Of a DNA stretch of 64,000 nucleotides, positions 31,681-44,067 are shown piece after piece. The DNA is from Artemisia argyi (taxonomy: Eukaryota > Streptophyta > Magnoliopsida > Asterales > Asteraceae). The DNA is taken from contig CM060707.1 in NCBI GenBank assembly GCA_030686995.1, forward strand, positions 79,465,472 to 79,529,471, in the 5' to 3' direction. Both the position numbers and the translations under genes were made by a program. The number at the start of each line of letters is the position of its first letter. Within the stretch, counting starts at the first letter, position 1. The notes under the pieces are model-generated. The model was not told the DNA's origin. It saw only the letters and a program-made list of their open reading frames with translations, and ran no database searches.

Positions 31681-33584
31681 ATCCCCCAAACTAAGGTATT
31701 GGCGTGTCGTCACGCAATGGGATCATTTCACGCCCTCCGAGAGAAATAATTTTCTTAACTCTTTCTACTAACATTGAAGAAGTAGTAAGATGCTCAAAAG
31801 AGAGTACAAAATCAATAATTTTAGAGAACGCTCCATTTTTCATCTTTATTTCCTATACTAATATTTACATACTTTTTACACTTGTTATGTGACGGGATGT
31901 TTTAACTTTCATTATTTTTCAATAACGTTTAGGGTCACAGAGTAGAAAACACAGCTTAGAGAGAAGTGTCCATACGAATAGAATTCATTGTTCCTGATTT
32001 TTAACCAGTTCCCATGCTAAACATAAAAACGAAGTCATAGCTTGAATTACAAGTTAGATGCTAACACTACTCATGGAAGTTACTTGTGTAATAACTCTTG
32101 GCTCCCATTTTCCTATTTTCCTCTACTTATTTTATTTTTGGTGAGAGATGAATTTCTTCATATTTTCTCGTTTCGATAATTTTTAATCCGATAAAGATAC
32201 CATATTAAGACGCTAAGTAGTTTTCTATCTTTTCTCGAGAATCACTATTTTAAAAATGAGGTCCACATCAAAGAATTGGGATTCATACACACTCATAGAC
32301 ATTAGTTGAGGAGAAATACATGTGCACCTCATGTATCTGGTCTAGGACCCTGCACATGCACCTCACGCACCATCAACTTTTGTCTAACACTTAAGCACAT
32401 GACTCACTCTTATTCATCATCATTTTTTTTAACGTTGACTCACATAACATGGGGTATTTCCACTCTAGACGTTCCTGAAATGAGGATCCAAAGGTTTTTA
32501 GGTCAAGTTCTCACATATTTCCGACAAGAGGTTCAAAGTCCCCTTTTTTGAATTGAAGCTCATAAAATGACCTTGATGTGTACCCAACTTTTAAAACAAA
32601 AATTCTCTTAAAAAGATAAAGAACTAAGTTTTGTCAGAACATAATGTCTTTAATTATTTATTTTTACAGATATAAGGTGAGACAATTTTGTGGGAGCAAA
32701 AAGCCACAAGTACCTACGATGAGCTCTAAAGAGAACCAACTACTCCACGTTTAGCATCTAACTTCTAAAGAAACTCTATATTAGTAGCTCATTGGCACGA
32801 ATATTTCGACGTTGCAACTAACGGATGGTCACTAGTGCACTTCTTGGCTCGCTGGCGCATTATTTGCATAACGGATGGTCACCAAGTCATACACTAGCTC
32901 GCTAGGGCGTTTAGTCAATTAATCTAGTAATCGGATGGTCACTACATCAAGAAATGAGATTCATGAATGCTTAGCCTCAGAGAGTTAAGGGAACAGCTAG
33001 GGCTCAATGTGCCCGGTCAGGTCAAAATTTCTATTCCTACTCAACCCAGCGGAAATTCAGAACAAAGTGTCAAAACTTATTATATTTTTGCAGGAAATTT
33101 TCAAAATTTTCAATTTTTTTGTGCTTTTTGATAAAAAAAAATTCAATTTTTTTGGATTTTTGAGAAAAACGGAGTTGCATGAGTAAACGGCACATGAAAG
33201 GTGCAAGTCAAATCGAAGATACCCCCCCCCCCCCAGACTAAAGTTAAACATTGTCCTCAATGTTTCAAAGGCGAGGGTCATCCTACGTTGTATCTAAGGC
33301 CGTTTATTAATTATGCCAAAAGATAATGTTAGTAAAGGATATCAGAATTCTTGAACGATGAAGCTTTTTATGAAGTAAGGACAAAAATACTAGCACGAGA
33401 GCCTTCATGCTTTGGGAATAATTACCTGTATAAACACAACAACAACCCAAAAAAAGATGCAGAATAGGTTGCCCTCTTCCCGTTACTTTTAGAAAGAAGA
33501 GAGAAGTCAGAAACATGGGTGAAAACCCATGTGCATGCTAATGTATTTGTTCACCGAGTCACTAGCTTGACTCGATCCCTGAAT
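31681..33584 (-). other. 3' noncoding region of element D
   Basis: Between the end of integrase (about 33585) and the LTR. No ORF resembles a protein. Contains an imperfect repeat of CGGATGGTCAC with CTCGCT.GGCG words at 32820-32945, a run of C at about 33222-33235 beside AGACTAAAG, and the putative purine tract at 31681-31697 (minus-strand CTTAGTTTGGGGGATT). Confidence 0.55.
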
Positions 33585-34810
33585 TCATTGGTTCGTGGGG
33601 AAAGTTTGGAGATCCGGGACAACCATGGGTGGTATGTCCCATCCAAAGTAGTGCTTCAACCTATGACCGTTCACTTTGAAGTTGGGACCGTTGGGTTGAG
33701 ATAACTAAACGGTTCCATATGGAAATACTTTGGTAATAGTGAAAGGCCCATACCAACGGGTTTTTAATTTTCCTGAGAAAATCTTCAATCTTGAGTTAAA
33801 AAGAATGACTCGATCACCAACGTTGAAAGTTCTTGATTTTTTAGTCGTGGATCTTCTTTGTCTTTGTTGATCAAAGAATTCTCGTAAGTCTGATCACGAA
33901 GTTCGTTTAATTCATTTAATTGAACCTTGCGGTGATCACCCGCAGTCTTAAGGTCAAAGTTGGCATGTTTCAAGGCCTAGTAGGATTTGTGCTCTAGCTC
34001 AATCGGTAGATGACATGCCTTCCCATAAACTAGCTTGTATGGAGTGCACCCGATGGGTGTTTTATAAGCTGTACGGAAAGCCCAGAGAGCATCATTTAGC
34101 TTGTCCGACCAAGAGGCACGGTTTTCTCCTACTGTCCTCTCCAGAATTCTTTTAATGCCACGATTGGAAACCTCCACCTGCCCACTTGTTTGGGGTTGAT
34201 ACGCAGTGGAAAGACAGTGAGTGACACCGTATTTCTGAATGACTCTCGCAAATTGATCGTTGCAAAAGTGTGTACCACGATCCCTGATTATGGCGCGTGG
34301 AGTTCCGAATCTGGAAAAAAGAGCTTTAAAAAATTTCACAATAACTCGGGCGTCATTGATGGGTAAAGCCTTGGCTTCAACCCATTTGGACAGATAATCG
34401 ACAGCCACGAGTATATAATTATTCCCTCATGAAGACGGGAATGGACCTATAAAATCAATGCCCTAGATGTCAAATATTTCACAGACTTGGATGGCATTTT
34501 GAGGCATCTCATCTTTCTTAGAAATATTCCCGTGACGCTGACAAGCATCACAAGATTTGACAAACTTGTGGGCATCCTTGTAGATCGTGGTCCTGTAGAA
34601 CCCGGAATCAAACACCTTTTTGGCGATGTAGTTTGGACTATGATGTCCCCCCGTGGGTCCATCATGACAAGCTTTGAGAATATCCATGGCTTCTTTGCCA
34701 TGGACACACCGCCAGATGAGTTGATCCGCACATATCTTGAACAAGTAGGGATCGTCCCAGAAGTAGTGATTAACATCTTTGAAGAACTTTTTCTTCTGTT
34801 GGGACGTCAT
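33585..34810 (-). pseudogene. Element D pol: integrase
   Basis: Minus strand, several fragments. 34810-34463 gives the HHCC zinc region ([12 protein letters not shown]...[10 protein letters not shown]). 34408-33977 gives the catalytic core with [27 protein letters not shown] and [10 protein letters not shown] (D, D and E present), then the [12 protein letters not shown] stretch. A TAG at 33979-33977 stands where Trp is normal for the family. 33973-33585 is the C-terminal domain with frame lesions (KTAGDHRKVQLNELNELRDQ), ending near a TGA at 33587. Separated from RNase H by the insertion of F. Confidence 0.88.
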
Positions 34811-34892
34811 CCCTTTAACGAAGAAGTTACCCTCATGGTAATTTGCAAAGTCAGAAAACCATGGGGTAGCGGAATCACCACGAGTAGAGATC

Positions 34893-36274
34893 TGATGAGG
34901 CGAAAAGTGTACCGCTTTTAAGGGGTCATTTAAGTCCGAATTCGTGATTATTTGCTCAATAATTTCCCTAAATCATTTCATTTGTCATTTTAGGTACTTT
35001 TGAGGAGAAATCTGGACAAGGAAGCATTTTGGACGTTTTTGGAGCATAAAGGTGAAGAAAATGGCAAAGTCTCTAATTCCTTGCTGGGAACAGTACCTGA
35101 CGACGTCAAGCCTTAACACATGACGGCGTCAAGAGTGGCAAAAGAGGTGGAAGTGGAATTTATAACATGACGGCCCAGAACATTTTCAGTGTTAATGGCC
35201 TGACGGCGTCACCAAGGCCGTCAGGGTCCAAATACAAGTGACGGCCGAGAGGAGATTTACACATGAAGGCGTCAAGACAGGATCTAGGCAATACGAATTT
35301 CAACTTGGCGACGAGTTGAGACGTCTGAGGCTAACACATGACGCCGTCAGGATGCTATGTCTATATATATTTTTCCAATTTTTCATTGTAAAGTGTGGAA
35401 CAAAATGTGGAATACTTAAACACAAACCCTAGGTCAAATTTCCTGCATATTGAAGGGGTTTCAAACCCTTCTTTCTTCCATGTTTTAATAAAGATAACTT
35501 CTCCAATACTCATTCAATATGTCTATGTATTGTTTGATTCTATCTTATGCTTTTCTTTCTTTTAACATGTTAGGCTAGGTTGTTATTGTGTTTGCTTAGA
35601 TGTAGTGAAACCTAGATGTTGATTATTCGTTGATTGTTTGTTTATAATTGTTACGGATGATTGTATTCGATGTTAGGCTTAAGAAAACTGGCAAACTTCC
35701 ATTGGTAACTTGCTTGCAACCCATGTTAGGAGCTTTTAGTCGGCTCGACATAGGAGTGAAGTAGGATCTTATAGAGTTAGGGAATATTGTACACGTCCCT
35801 ACGACTAGTATTAAGGAATATAACCCGTCATCCATGCAATTGTAACAAGCTAATCAACCAGTAAAAGATATCTAGGGAGTAATGAAATCTAAGCAAACAC
35901 AAATTTTCTCATTATTGTTTCCACCACATTAGTACATTAGTTTAATTTTCATTTCTTTTACTTTATTTGATTGCATTTGTAGTTAATTGGGTTAGTTGAC
36001 TAGCAACTAATTTCGCCCACTCCTTCAAACCAGAGATTTTACTTGCTTTTATAAAATATAAAAAAATACAAAAAGAATCATCCCTCACCTCTAGACCTAG
36101 TTTAGTAAGCTTTCTATTCCTAGCGACACTATTCCTGAGTTGAACGATCAATCCCCTGGTACTTGTCACTATACTATACTACAACGATCAGGTACACTGC
36201 CTGGTGGGGGTTGCAAGCTTCTCACAATCCCTTGAGAGGTAAAACCTGTTGCGAGGGCGCAATCCCACGTATCA
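34893..36274 (+). repeat. 5' LTR of element F
   Basis: 1382 bp, TGATGAGGCGAAAAG...CCCACGTATCA. Contains at least seven TGACG-type words (35098-35350) and TATA-like TCTATATATATTT at about 35359. It lacks a segment of about 75 bp present in the 3' LTR (about 40817-40890). Confidence 0.92.
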
Positions 36275-36280
36275 CGTTTT

Positions 36281-36299
36281 TGGCGCTGCAGCCCGGGGA
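36281..36299 (+). promoter_or_regulatory. Primer binding site of element F
   Basis: TGGCGCTGCAGCCCGGGGA, six bases after the LTR end. Similar to the TGGCGCCGTTGCCGGGGA site typical of Athila/Tat gypsy elements. Confidence 0.7.
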
Positions 36300-36457
36300 A
36301 TAGTTATTGTCTAGGTTAGAATTTCTTTTTATTAGGTCTACTTGCTAGATTCCTTTCTAGTAAGATTTTTATTTTTATTTTTAGGTTTTCTTTATTCTAT
36401 GTTTTTCTTCGTGCCTTTGTTAGTAAATTAAATTCATTGACTATTCCGTTGGCCATT

Positions 36458-37504
36458 ATGGAAAACGCGAATCCACCCCTTTCCCCTAGTGAAGTGGCTT
36501 TGTTGCGTGAACAGATTGAGAATGAGATTAGGGAACTTAGGGAACTTAATAGGTTAATTAATGTTGAGCTCGATCATGCATTTAGTGACCTAGCGACCGC
36601 CTTGTATTCAAATAAGGACCTAGGATCTAATGATTTTGAGGTTGTTGTTGAGGATGTGAAAGAACTTGAGGAAGGGGAGATAGATCCGAAACAGGATGAT
36701 TATTTCAATCTATAACCCACTAAGGAGGAAACTGTGTACTATAATAATCTTGTTGATAATCCTCGACCTCCTTTTGCTAGAATTAACCCTAAGATAAAGA
36801 GAGGTGATCCTAAGAATGTTAAGATACCATGTATGATTAGGTATAAGTACATTGACAACACTTACATTGATTTTGAATCCCCAATCAACATTATGTCCTC
36901 AGGTGTTTATAATGATATAGTGAAAACAAGACTCGAACCTAGAAAAGATCCCAAATACCCCGGTGGAGTTTGTAACTTTGTCAGGATAATTAAAGGTCTA
37001 CATGTCTTCGTTGAGAACTTTACTTATATCATTGACTTTATGGTTGTTGAATACTTAGCTAGTGTTATTGATTATCGCTTATCCTATGTTGTGTCAGGAA
37101 ATCCATTTGTGGAATAATCCAAGTTAGAATATGATGGGATAGAAGGGACAATCCGCTTTACCAGTGAAACTGATAGGATCACATATAGGATGCCTAATAG
37201 AATGAAGGAATTTCGTTTTGTGCCTCGATTTGATATGGATAACATTGGTGCTTTTGAGGACATCAATGAAGAGGATAGGAAAAAGGACATGGACTATGTA
37301 TGGGAGAAGAAGAGCCTTTTCTATAAGGATTGCATAACTCTAGGGCCAAAATATAAAGTTGATAGGGAATTTGCCAATAGGATTATAGGAGCAATTGAGA
37401 AAAAGGTGGTTGGTCTCTACAAAGAACCTTTACAATCGGGTCCGGAATACAAAACTAGGATTAAATATGACCTAGAGAATGAGACCAATGATGAGGTCAC
37501 GTAA
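36458..37504 (+). pseudogene. Gag-protease-like ORF of element F
   Basis: One frame from ATG 36458 (MENANPPLSPSEVALLREQI) to TAA 37502-37504, with in-frame TAA at 36713-36715 and 37115-37117. The first part is a short Glu/Leu coiled coil and acidic linker. The middle (36734-37117) resembles a gypsy retropepsin. DFESPINIMSSGVYN stands where DLGSP.N.M is usual, and SVIDYRLSYVVSGNPFVE is the distal flap-like block. The putative catalytic Asp is kept but the Asp-Ser/Thr-Gly core is not canonical. The last part (GFYKEC-like FYKDCITLGPKYK) is a tail common in Asteraceae gypsy protease-region ORFs. No RT follows. Confidence 0.6.
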
Positions 37505-39995
37505 TAGCCCATGACCTTGAGTCTAGCTACAAGACTCATAAATAAAGCAAAGCGCTTCTTGGGAGGTAACCCATGTTTTGTGTGTTTTTATTTGTTTGAT
37601 TTTTATTTGTTTCCGTATGCATGTTTTATTTTTATTGTTGGTAGATCATGTTTTAAACTAAATTGTGAAAATGCTTTATTTTGTTTTTAACTTCCTCTTA
37701 ATTACATATAAAGGTATTTTGCAAAAGCTAAGTGTAAGGGAAACCCAAACTTGTTCATAGGAACAAAAATGATCATGATTCGCCTCATTGTTAAATGAGC
37801 ATGTATATTAGTATTTGTTAGAGTCAAATGCTTGTCTCGAGTCATAATGATGTTTTGTAGGATTTTCCAGGAAATAAGGCATGAGTTTTTCTAGAAATTT
37901 TCCGGAAGCTTAATATAAGATTTTTCCAGGAACATTCTGACGGCGTCATGAGTTACAACCTGACGGCGTCAGGTCCCAAAATTCTAAAAATTTTGCGAGT
38001 TTTGTTTAAACCGGAGTTTTAAAGTTTTTGTTGATTTTTTAGTTTGTTAAACTCCAGGAAATCTGCAAACATTCATTCCACAAGCACTATATCTTAAATT
38101 GTTTTCTAGGATTTGTTAGTATATATAGATTGCCGCCGATTTTACGCGAGGTTGCCTTGATTGTTTTCTCAGGTTTAACAGGTTATATATGACAAGAAGA
38201 TGATTTATATTTCTGGAGGGAAGCTTTCAACGTTCATTTTCTTGGAGGAAGATCTAACCTTGTTGACACACTATCCACACCGAACGAATCAGGGGAGTAT
38301 TTGTTTTCATTCTTTTACCTATTTTACTTTTACATACTTTAATTGAACATTGGGGATAATGTTCATCCTAAGTGTAAGGGGAGGGTAAATGATGATACCT
38401 TATAGGATACAATTGCACTAGAGTTTGTTTGTTTGATTGTAGGTGTGTAATAAAACTAAGAGAAATACTTGTTAGTGCAATTTTAGCGCCAAATTTAAAT
38501 TTTTTTTACAACATTTAGGAGTGAAACTTTAGCCTTAACAAGCATCTCATGGATAGGAGTTGTATGACTAGCACAAAATCGTACCACTTAAAAAAAATTC
38601 CACCCAAATATGTGAGGTTCGCTTTTAGATTTGATAGGAAAAGCATTTATTATTAGTGCTTATGAGTGTACCGGTAGTATTTAGATTCTAGAACTTGCAT
38701 TAGTGATGCATCCCGAGACCGCTAGTGAGACTACATTCGTGTAGTAGGATTTACTACATGATAAGAGGCATTAGGATCACCCTTATGTTTAAACCCGTAT
38801 CACAATTACTTGACCATTTAAGTCATATTACTTGACTAGTAAAGTCAATTAATTTTTCCCACACCTTAGCGTTGTACTCATTTTTAGTACACGATACCCC
38901 TAGTACACCCCTCCGAGCCTATCTTTTCATTTCTAACTTTAAGCATTTTACTTAAAGGAAGAATTTGTTACAACCCACCCAAATGTGCAACCAAATCGCC
39001 TTAGCCTTCCTTGTATGCACTCATCTTTAGTGCATTATTGTTATTTCTTTAAACCCTTAGTGAATTATCTAATTGATTACATGGTTGCTAAGTCGAGTCA
39101 TATCTTGTACATATTGTTTTGGGATGATTGGGACTCATGGGTAAAGTACTGGTGTTTTGGAGTAATGGGGAAGAATATCAAATTATTACCTCCCATATGT
39201 GCGTTAATCTTAAAAAGTACTCCAAGTGTTTTGATTATCTTGATTCGAGTCATTAGAGTAGTTTATTGCAAAGTATGTAAAAAATTCAAGTGTAAGGGGG
39301 ATGTAAATCCCCTATGATGTATTATTTTGGATGGTAGGGTAAAAGTGTATGCAAAATAAAAATAAAAAAAAAAAAGAAAGAAAAAAAAAATCGAAAAAAG
39401 AAAGAAAAAGAAAAAGAAAAGAAAAAGAAAAGAGAAAAAGAACATACAAACTACCATCCTGTTTCATTCTATGTTTGTTTTATGTTTTTTTTTTTAATTT
39501 TTGATTTATTAGCTTAAGTCGAGTCGAGTCTTGGCTTAGCAACGCCATATTGTACATGTAATTAACCAAAATGATTAACTCGCCACCAGTAAATATTGCC
39601 TTTATACACAAAACCGTTTTTTCCATATCCCTACACCTAACGTTATAACCCTTCAAAAGACCTCTTTGATAGTTTATCCTAGGTGCTTACGCCAAGTAGT
39701 AGAGGTTTGATCCTTTCCCAAGCCTATGGTTATCTATTTGCTATGACAGGTAGTGAGAGATGTTTTCCATTTCCATATTGTGATATATACATTATTACAC
39801 CCGAGAGATGTGAGTATCTAAACACTATTTGTGAGGTGCTAGTATATGACCTCTGTGCTTGTTTTTGGTTTTTAGTGGAACGATAATTTGTTGTAATTAC
39901 TTTTATATTAGTGTTAAATGACCCCTAACTTGTATTTTTATTAGAATAAAAGCGCATTTGCTTGAGAACAAGCAAATCTCAAGTGTAAAGGTATT
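37505..39995 (+). other. 3' noncoding part of element F
   Basis: No supported gene. Contains four AGTGTAAGG words (37731, 38371, 39290, 39982), of which the last is the purine-tract region before the LTR. Two TGACGGCGTCA words lie at 37930-37975. An A/G-only run lies at 39355-39440. ORFs at 38985 and 39683 look fortuitous. Confidence 0.6.
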
Positions 39996-41450
39996 TGATG
40001 AGGCAAAAAGTGTACCGCTTTTAAGGGGTCATTTAAGCCCGAATTCGTGATTATTTGATCAATTATTGCCCTAAATCGTTCCTTTTGTCATATTAGGTAC
40101 TTTTGAGAAGAAATCTGGAAAAGGAAGCGTTTTGGACGTTTTTGAAGCATAAAAGTGAAGAAAACAGCAAAGTCTCTAATTCCGTGCTGGGAACAGTACC
40201 TGATGACGTCAAGCCTTAACACATGACGGCGTCAAGAGTGACAAAAGAGGTGGAAGTGAAATTTATAACGTGACGGTCCAGAACATTTTCAGTGTTAATG
40301 GCCTGACGGCGTCACCAAGGCCATCAAGGTCCAAATACAAGTGACGGCCCAGAGGAGATTTACACATGAAGGCGTCAAGACTGGATCTAAGCAATACGAA
40401 TTTCAACTTGGCGGCGAGTTGACGGCGTCAGAGGCTAACACATGACACCGTCAGGATGCTATGTCTATATATATTTTTCCAATTTTTCATTGTAAAGTGT
40501 GGAACAAATTGTGGAATACTTAAACACAAACCCTAGATCGAATTTTTTGCATATTGAAGGGGTTTCAATCCCTTCTTTCTTCCATGTTTTAATAAAGATA
40601 AGTTCTCAAATAATCATTCAATATGTCTATGTATTGTTTGATTCTATCTTATGCTTTTCTTTCTTTTAACTTGTTAGGCTAGGTTTTTATTGTGTTTGCT
40701 TAGATGTAGTGAAACCTAGATGTTGATTATTGGTTGATTGTTTGTTTATAATTGTTACAGATGATTATATTCAATGTTAGGCTTAAGAAAACTGGCAGAC
40801 TTCCATAGGTAATTTGCTTGAACGTCTTAAGAAACATGATAGGAGGTGTACTACGATTTTGGTTGTAATTAATGCATAAGTGAATTCTAATGATCTCATG
40901 TTAGGAGCTTTTAGTCGGCTCGACATAGGAGTGAAGTAGGATCTTATAGAGTTAGGGAATATTGTACACGGCCCTACGACTAGTATTAAGGAATATAACC
41001 CGTCATCCATGCAATTGTAACAAGCTAATCAACCAGTAAAAGATATCTAGGGAGTAATGAAATCTAAGTAAACGCAAATTTTCTCATTATTGTTTCCACC
41101 ACATTAGTACATTAGTTTAATTTTCATTTCTTTTATTTTATTTAGATTGCATTTGTAGTTAATTGGGTTAGTTGACTAGCAACTAATTCCGCCCACTCCT
41201 TCAAACCCAAGATTTTACTTGCTTTTATAAAATATAAAAAAATACAAAAAGAATCATCCCTCACCTCTAGACCTAGTTTCGTAAGCTTTCTAATCCTAGC
41301 GACACTATTCCTGAGTTGAACGATCAATCCCCCGGTACTTGTCACTATACTATACTACAACGATCAGGTACACTGCCTGGTGGGGGTTGCATGCTTCTCA
41401 AGATCCCTTGAGAGGTAAAACCTGTTGCGAGGGTGCAATCCCATGTATCA
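39996..41450 (+). repeat. 3' LTR of element F
   Basis: 1455 bp, TGATGAGGCAAAAAG...CCCATGTATCA, followed by TSD AGATC. Carries the same TGACGGCGTCA cluster (40205-40450) and a roughly 75-bp segment absent from the 5' LTR. Confidence 0.92.
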
Positions 41451-41455
41451 AGATC

Positions 41456-42963
41456 ACATTGAGTGTCTCGAGGGGAAAGGTTTCATTTATTTCCTTTTAC
41501 TCGAGGACATCTTGGTGAGGGTTCTCTAGTCGGGATAGATGATCAGCTGCTAGGTTCTCAACTCCTTTTTTTATCACGGATGATGATATCTAATTCATGC
41601 AAGAGCAGAACCCATCAGAGCAATCTCGGCTTGGCATGTTGTTTAGCAAAGGGATATTTCAGAGCCGAGTGATCCGTATACACTATGCACTTAGTCACGA
41701 TAAGGTATGGCCGAAACTTCTCAAAAGCATATTCCACGACTAAGAGTTCCTTTTCCGTAGTGGTATAGTGAGTTTGAGCTTCAGTCATAGTTTTTCTGGC
41801 ATAATGTATAGGCTGGAAGTGTTTGGTTTTACGTTGCCCCAGGACTGCACCTATTGCAAAGTCACTAGCATCGAACATAAGTTCAAAGGGCAGGTCCCAA
41901 TCAGGGGCAACAAGGATGGGTGCCTCAGTAAGCTTTTTCTTCAGAGTTTGAAAAGCTTCAATGCACTCGGGTGAGAAGATGAAAGGAGCATCTTTTTCAA
42001 GAAGATGGGTCATAGGCCGGGCTATTTTGAAAAGCCTTTAATGAACCTACGATAAAATCCAGCATGACCCAGAAAGCTTCTAACACCTTTGACTGTATTG
42101 GGAGGAGGCAGCTTAGCTATAACATCAACTTTGGCTCTATCAACCTCGATCCCACTTGTTGAAATGTTATGGCCGAGGACAATGCCCTCTTTGGCCATAA
42201 AATGGCTCTTCTCCCAATTTAGACACAAGTTTATTTCTTTACAATGTTTAAGCATGTTTTCTAAATGGGAGAGACAAGATTGGCGAATCCCCAATGACCG
42301 AGAAGTCATCCATAAAGACCTCCATAGTTTTCCCGATCATATCGTGGAATATGGCCATCATACACCTTTGGAACGTGCCTGGAGTATTACATAAGCCGAA
42401 AGGCATAAGTCTATAGTCAAAAGTTCCATAGGGGCACGTGAAAGTGGTGTTTTCTTGATCCTGCGGATCAATGGGAATCTGAAAGTAACCCGAGAAACCA
42501 TCGAGGAAACAATAGTACTCATTTCCTGCTAATCTGTCGAGCATTTGGTCCATGAAGGGTAGAGGAAAGTGGTCTTCTCGGGTGGCATCATTTAACTTAC
42601 GATAGTCAATGCATACGCGCTATCCCGTAACCAGTCGAGTTGGAACCAACTCGTTTTCTTCATTTGTGACAACAGTTATGCCACCCTTTTTTGGAACACA
42701 ATGGATAGGCCTAACCCAAGGATTGTCAGAGATAGGGAAAATCAATCGGGCAACAAGAAGTTTAAGATCTTGTTGTTTGATAACCTTGTGAATTTTGGGA
42801 TTAACCCGTCTCTGTTGTTGAACTGCCGGCTTGAAATCATCTTCCATTAAGATTTTATGAGTACAGAATTCAGGGTTAATACCCTTGATATCGAAGAGTT
42901 TCCAGGCAATTGCTTGCTTGTGAGATTTCAAGACCTTTATGAGAGCAGTCTTCTCCTCATCTT
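41456..42963 (-). pseudogene. Element D pol: reverse transcriptase and RNase H
   Basis: Minus-strand fragments in several frames. 42931-42620 is the RT N-terminal region (AWKLFDIKGINPEFCTHKI, RRVNPKIHKVIKQ, VPKKGG). 42553-42248 holds FLDGFSGYFQIPI, TFTCPYGTFDYRLMPFGLCN and VFMDDFSV, an intact FMDD. 42309-42022 is the connection (CLNWEKSHFM, GIVLGHNIS, SFLGHAGFYRRFIK). 42013-41615 is RNase H (FDASDFAIGAVLGQ, TTEKELLVV, YTDHSALKYPF). Frame breaks between fragments make it non-functional. F's insertion at 41450 ends it. Confidence 0.9.
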
Positions 42964-43962
42964 TTAAATCTTAAGCAATAATGACGGGTAATTTATCATC
43001 ACCCTCGAGAAATGCATATTCAAGATGAGGAGGCAAGTCCTTAAGCTCAACCTCAGGGAAATCATCAGTTTTTTCAAATTTTCGATTTCCTTTTTATGAA
43101 GTGGTTGTGAAAGAACTGGAGAGGGGGAGGGATCTTGATTGAGCAACTTCTCGAGGAGAAGTATATCCCTTTTCGGGTCAATCTCTAGGTTTTGAATTCC
43201 TTCAGGAATTGAGTCACTTCGGAGAAAGGCCTCTATTTCCCCCAAGACGAAGTCACTTCCCTCAAACGGAGTGAGGGAAGGATAAGAATTATCAATTATG
43301 GGATGAGAGGAGGGAGTGGGATTGCCACTCAGATAATCATCATCGAAACCAAGAATTTCCTAAGAGTACTCCTCGGTTGCAACATCGATGACATCGACGC
43401 GGTTAACAGATTTAGAATCATAGTTTGAGGAGTATTTCGAGGTTTGATCAAGGTTGAAGGTTTTGGCTTCGGAACCAACACGTAATGTGATTTCCTCATC
43501 GAATACATCGATCAGAGCACGACCCATCCTAAGGAATCCTAGTCCAAGAATGAGAGGAACCCATGGATCCGCATCAAAATCAACAATCACAAAGTTTGCT
43601 GGAAAATGGAACTTCCCCACTTTAACAAATACGTCCTCGGCAATACCGAGGGGACGAGATATTGAACGATCTGCAAGCTCAAGAGTCATGCAGTTAGGAG
43701 TGAGTTCCGGAAGAGAGAGTTTCTTCCATACTGAATGAGGCATTAAGTTGATGCTAGAACCAAGATCGGCCGATGCGTAGCATTCAACCATTCCCGAGAA
43801 AATACATGGAATGAGAAATATCCCGGGATCTCCCAGCTTTTTGGGAAGCTGTTTCAACAGAACTGCAGAGCAGTTCTCATTTAGGGGAGTTTTTTCCATC
43901 TCAAATAGTTTTTCCTTGTTACTCAACAGGTTTTTGATTGTGGATGCAAATTCGGGCATCAA
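42964..43962 (-). pseudogene. Element D pol: aspartic protease and linker to RT
   Basis: 43962-43360 reads MMPEFASTIKNLLSNKEKL, then KLGDPGIFLIPC and ADLGSSINLMPHSVW. The D-L-G-S motif here is the retropepsin active-site core in this family. TLELADRSISRPLGIAEDVFV and DFDADPWVPLILGLGFL, the second half, follow. A linker fragment (43245-42964) rich in acidic residues connects to RT. Cleaves the polyprotein in intact relatives; here it is separated from RT by stops. Confidence 0.85.
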
Positions 43963-44067
43963 GAGGATGGCATCCGCGAAGCTGATATCAAAGTGTAGAT
44001 CTTGAAAAATTTGGAAAAAATTTTACATTTGATGATTTGCTTTTTCGCGGAGCTTTTGATCTTGCAA

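Larger units (their letters stand above)
34893..41450 (+). mobile_element. Non-autonomous Ty3/gypsy element F (gag-protease only) with TSD
   Basis: 6558 bp with LTRs 34893-36274 and 39996-41450, TSD AGATC at 34888-34892 and 41451-41455. The primer site TGGCGCTGCAGCCCGGGGA (36281-36299) resembles the TGGCGCCG site of Athila/Tat elements. Purine tract at about 39979-39995. The interior has a single decayed frame (36458-37504) with gag-like and protease-like parts and no RT or integrase. It sits inside D's pol, so it is younger than D. Its LTRs are more diverged than C's, so it is older than C. Confidence 0.92.

Noticed and set aside
39263..39457. Poly-Phe ORF on the minus strand
   Set aside because: Translation of an A/G-only low-complexity run.
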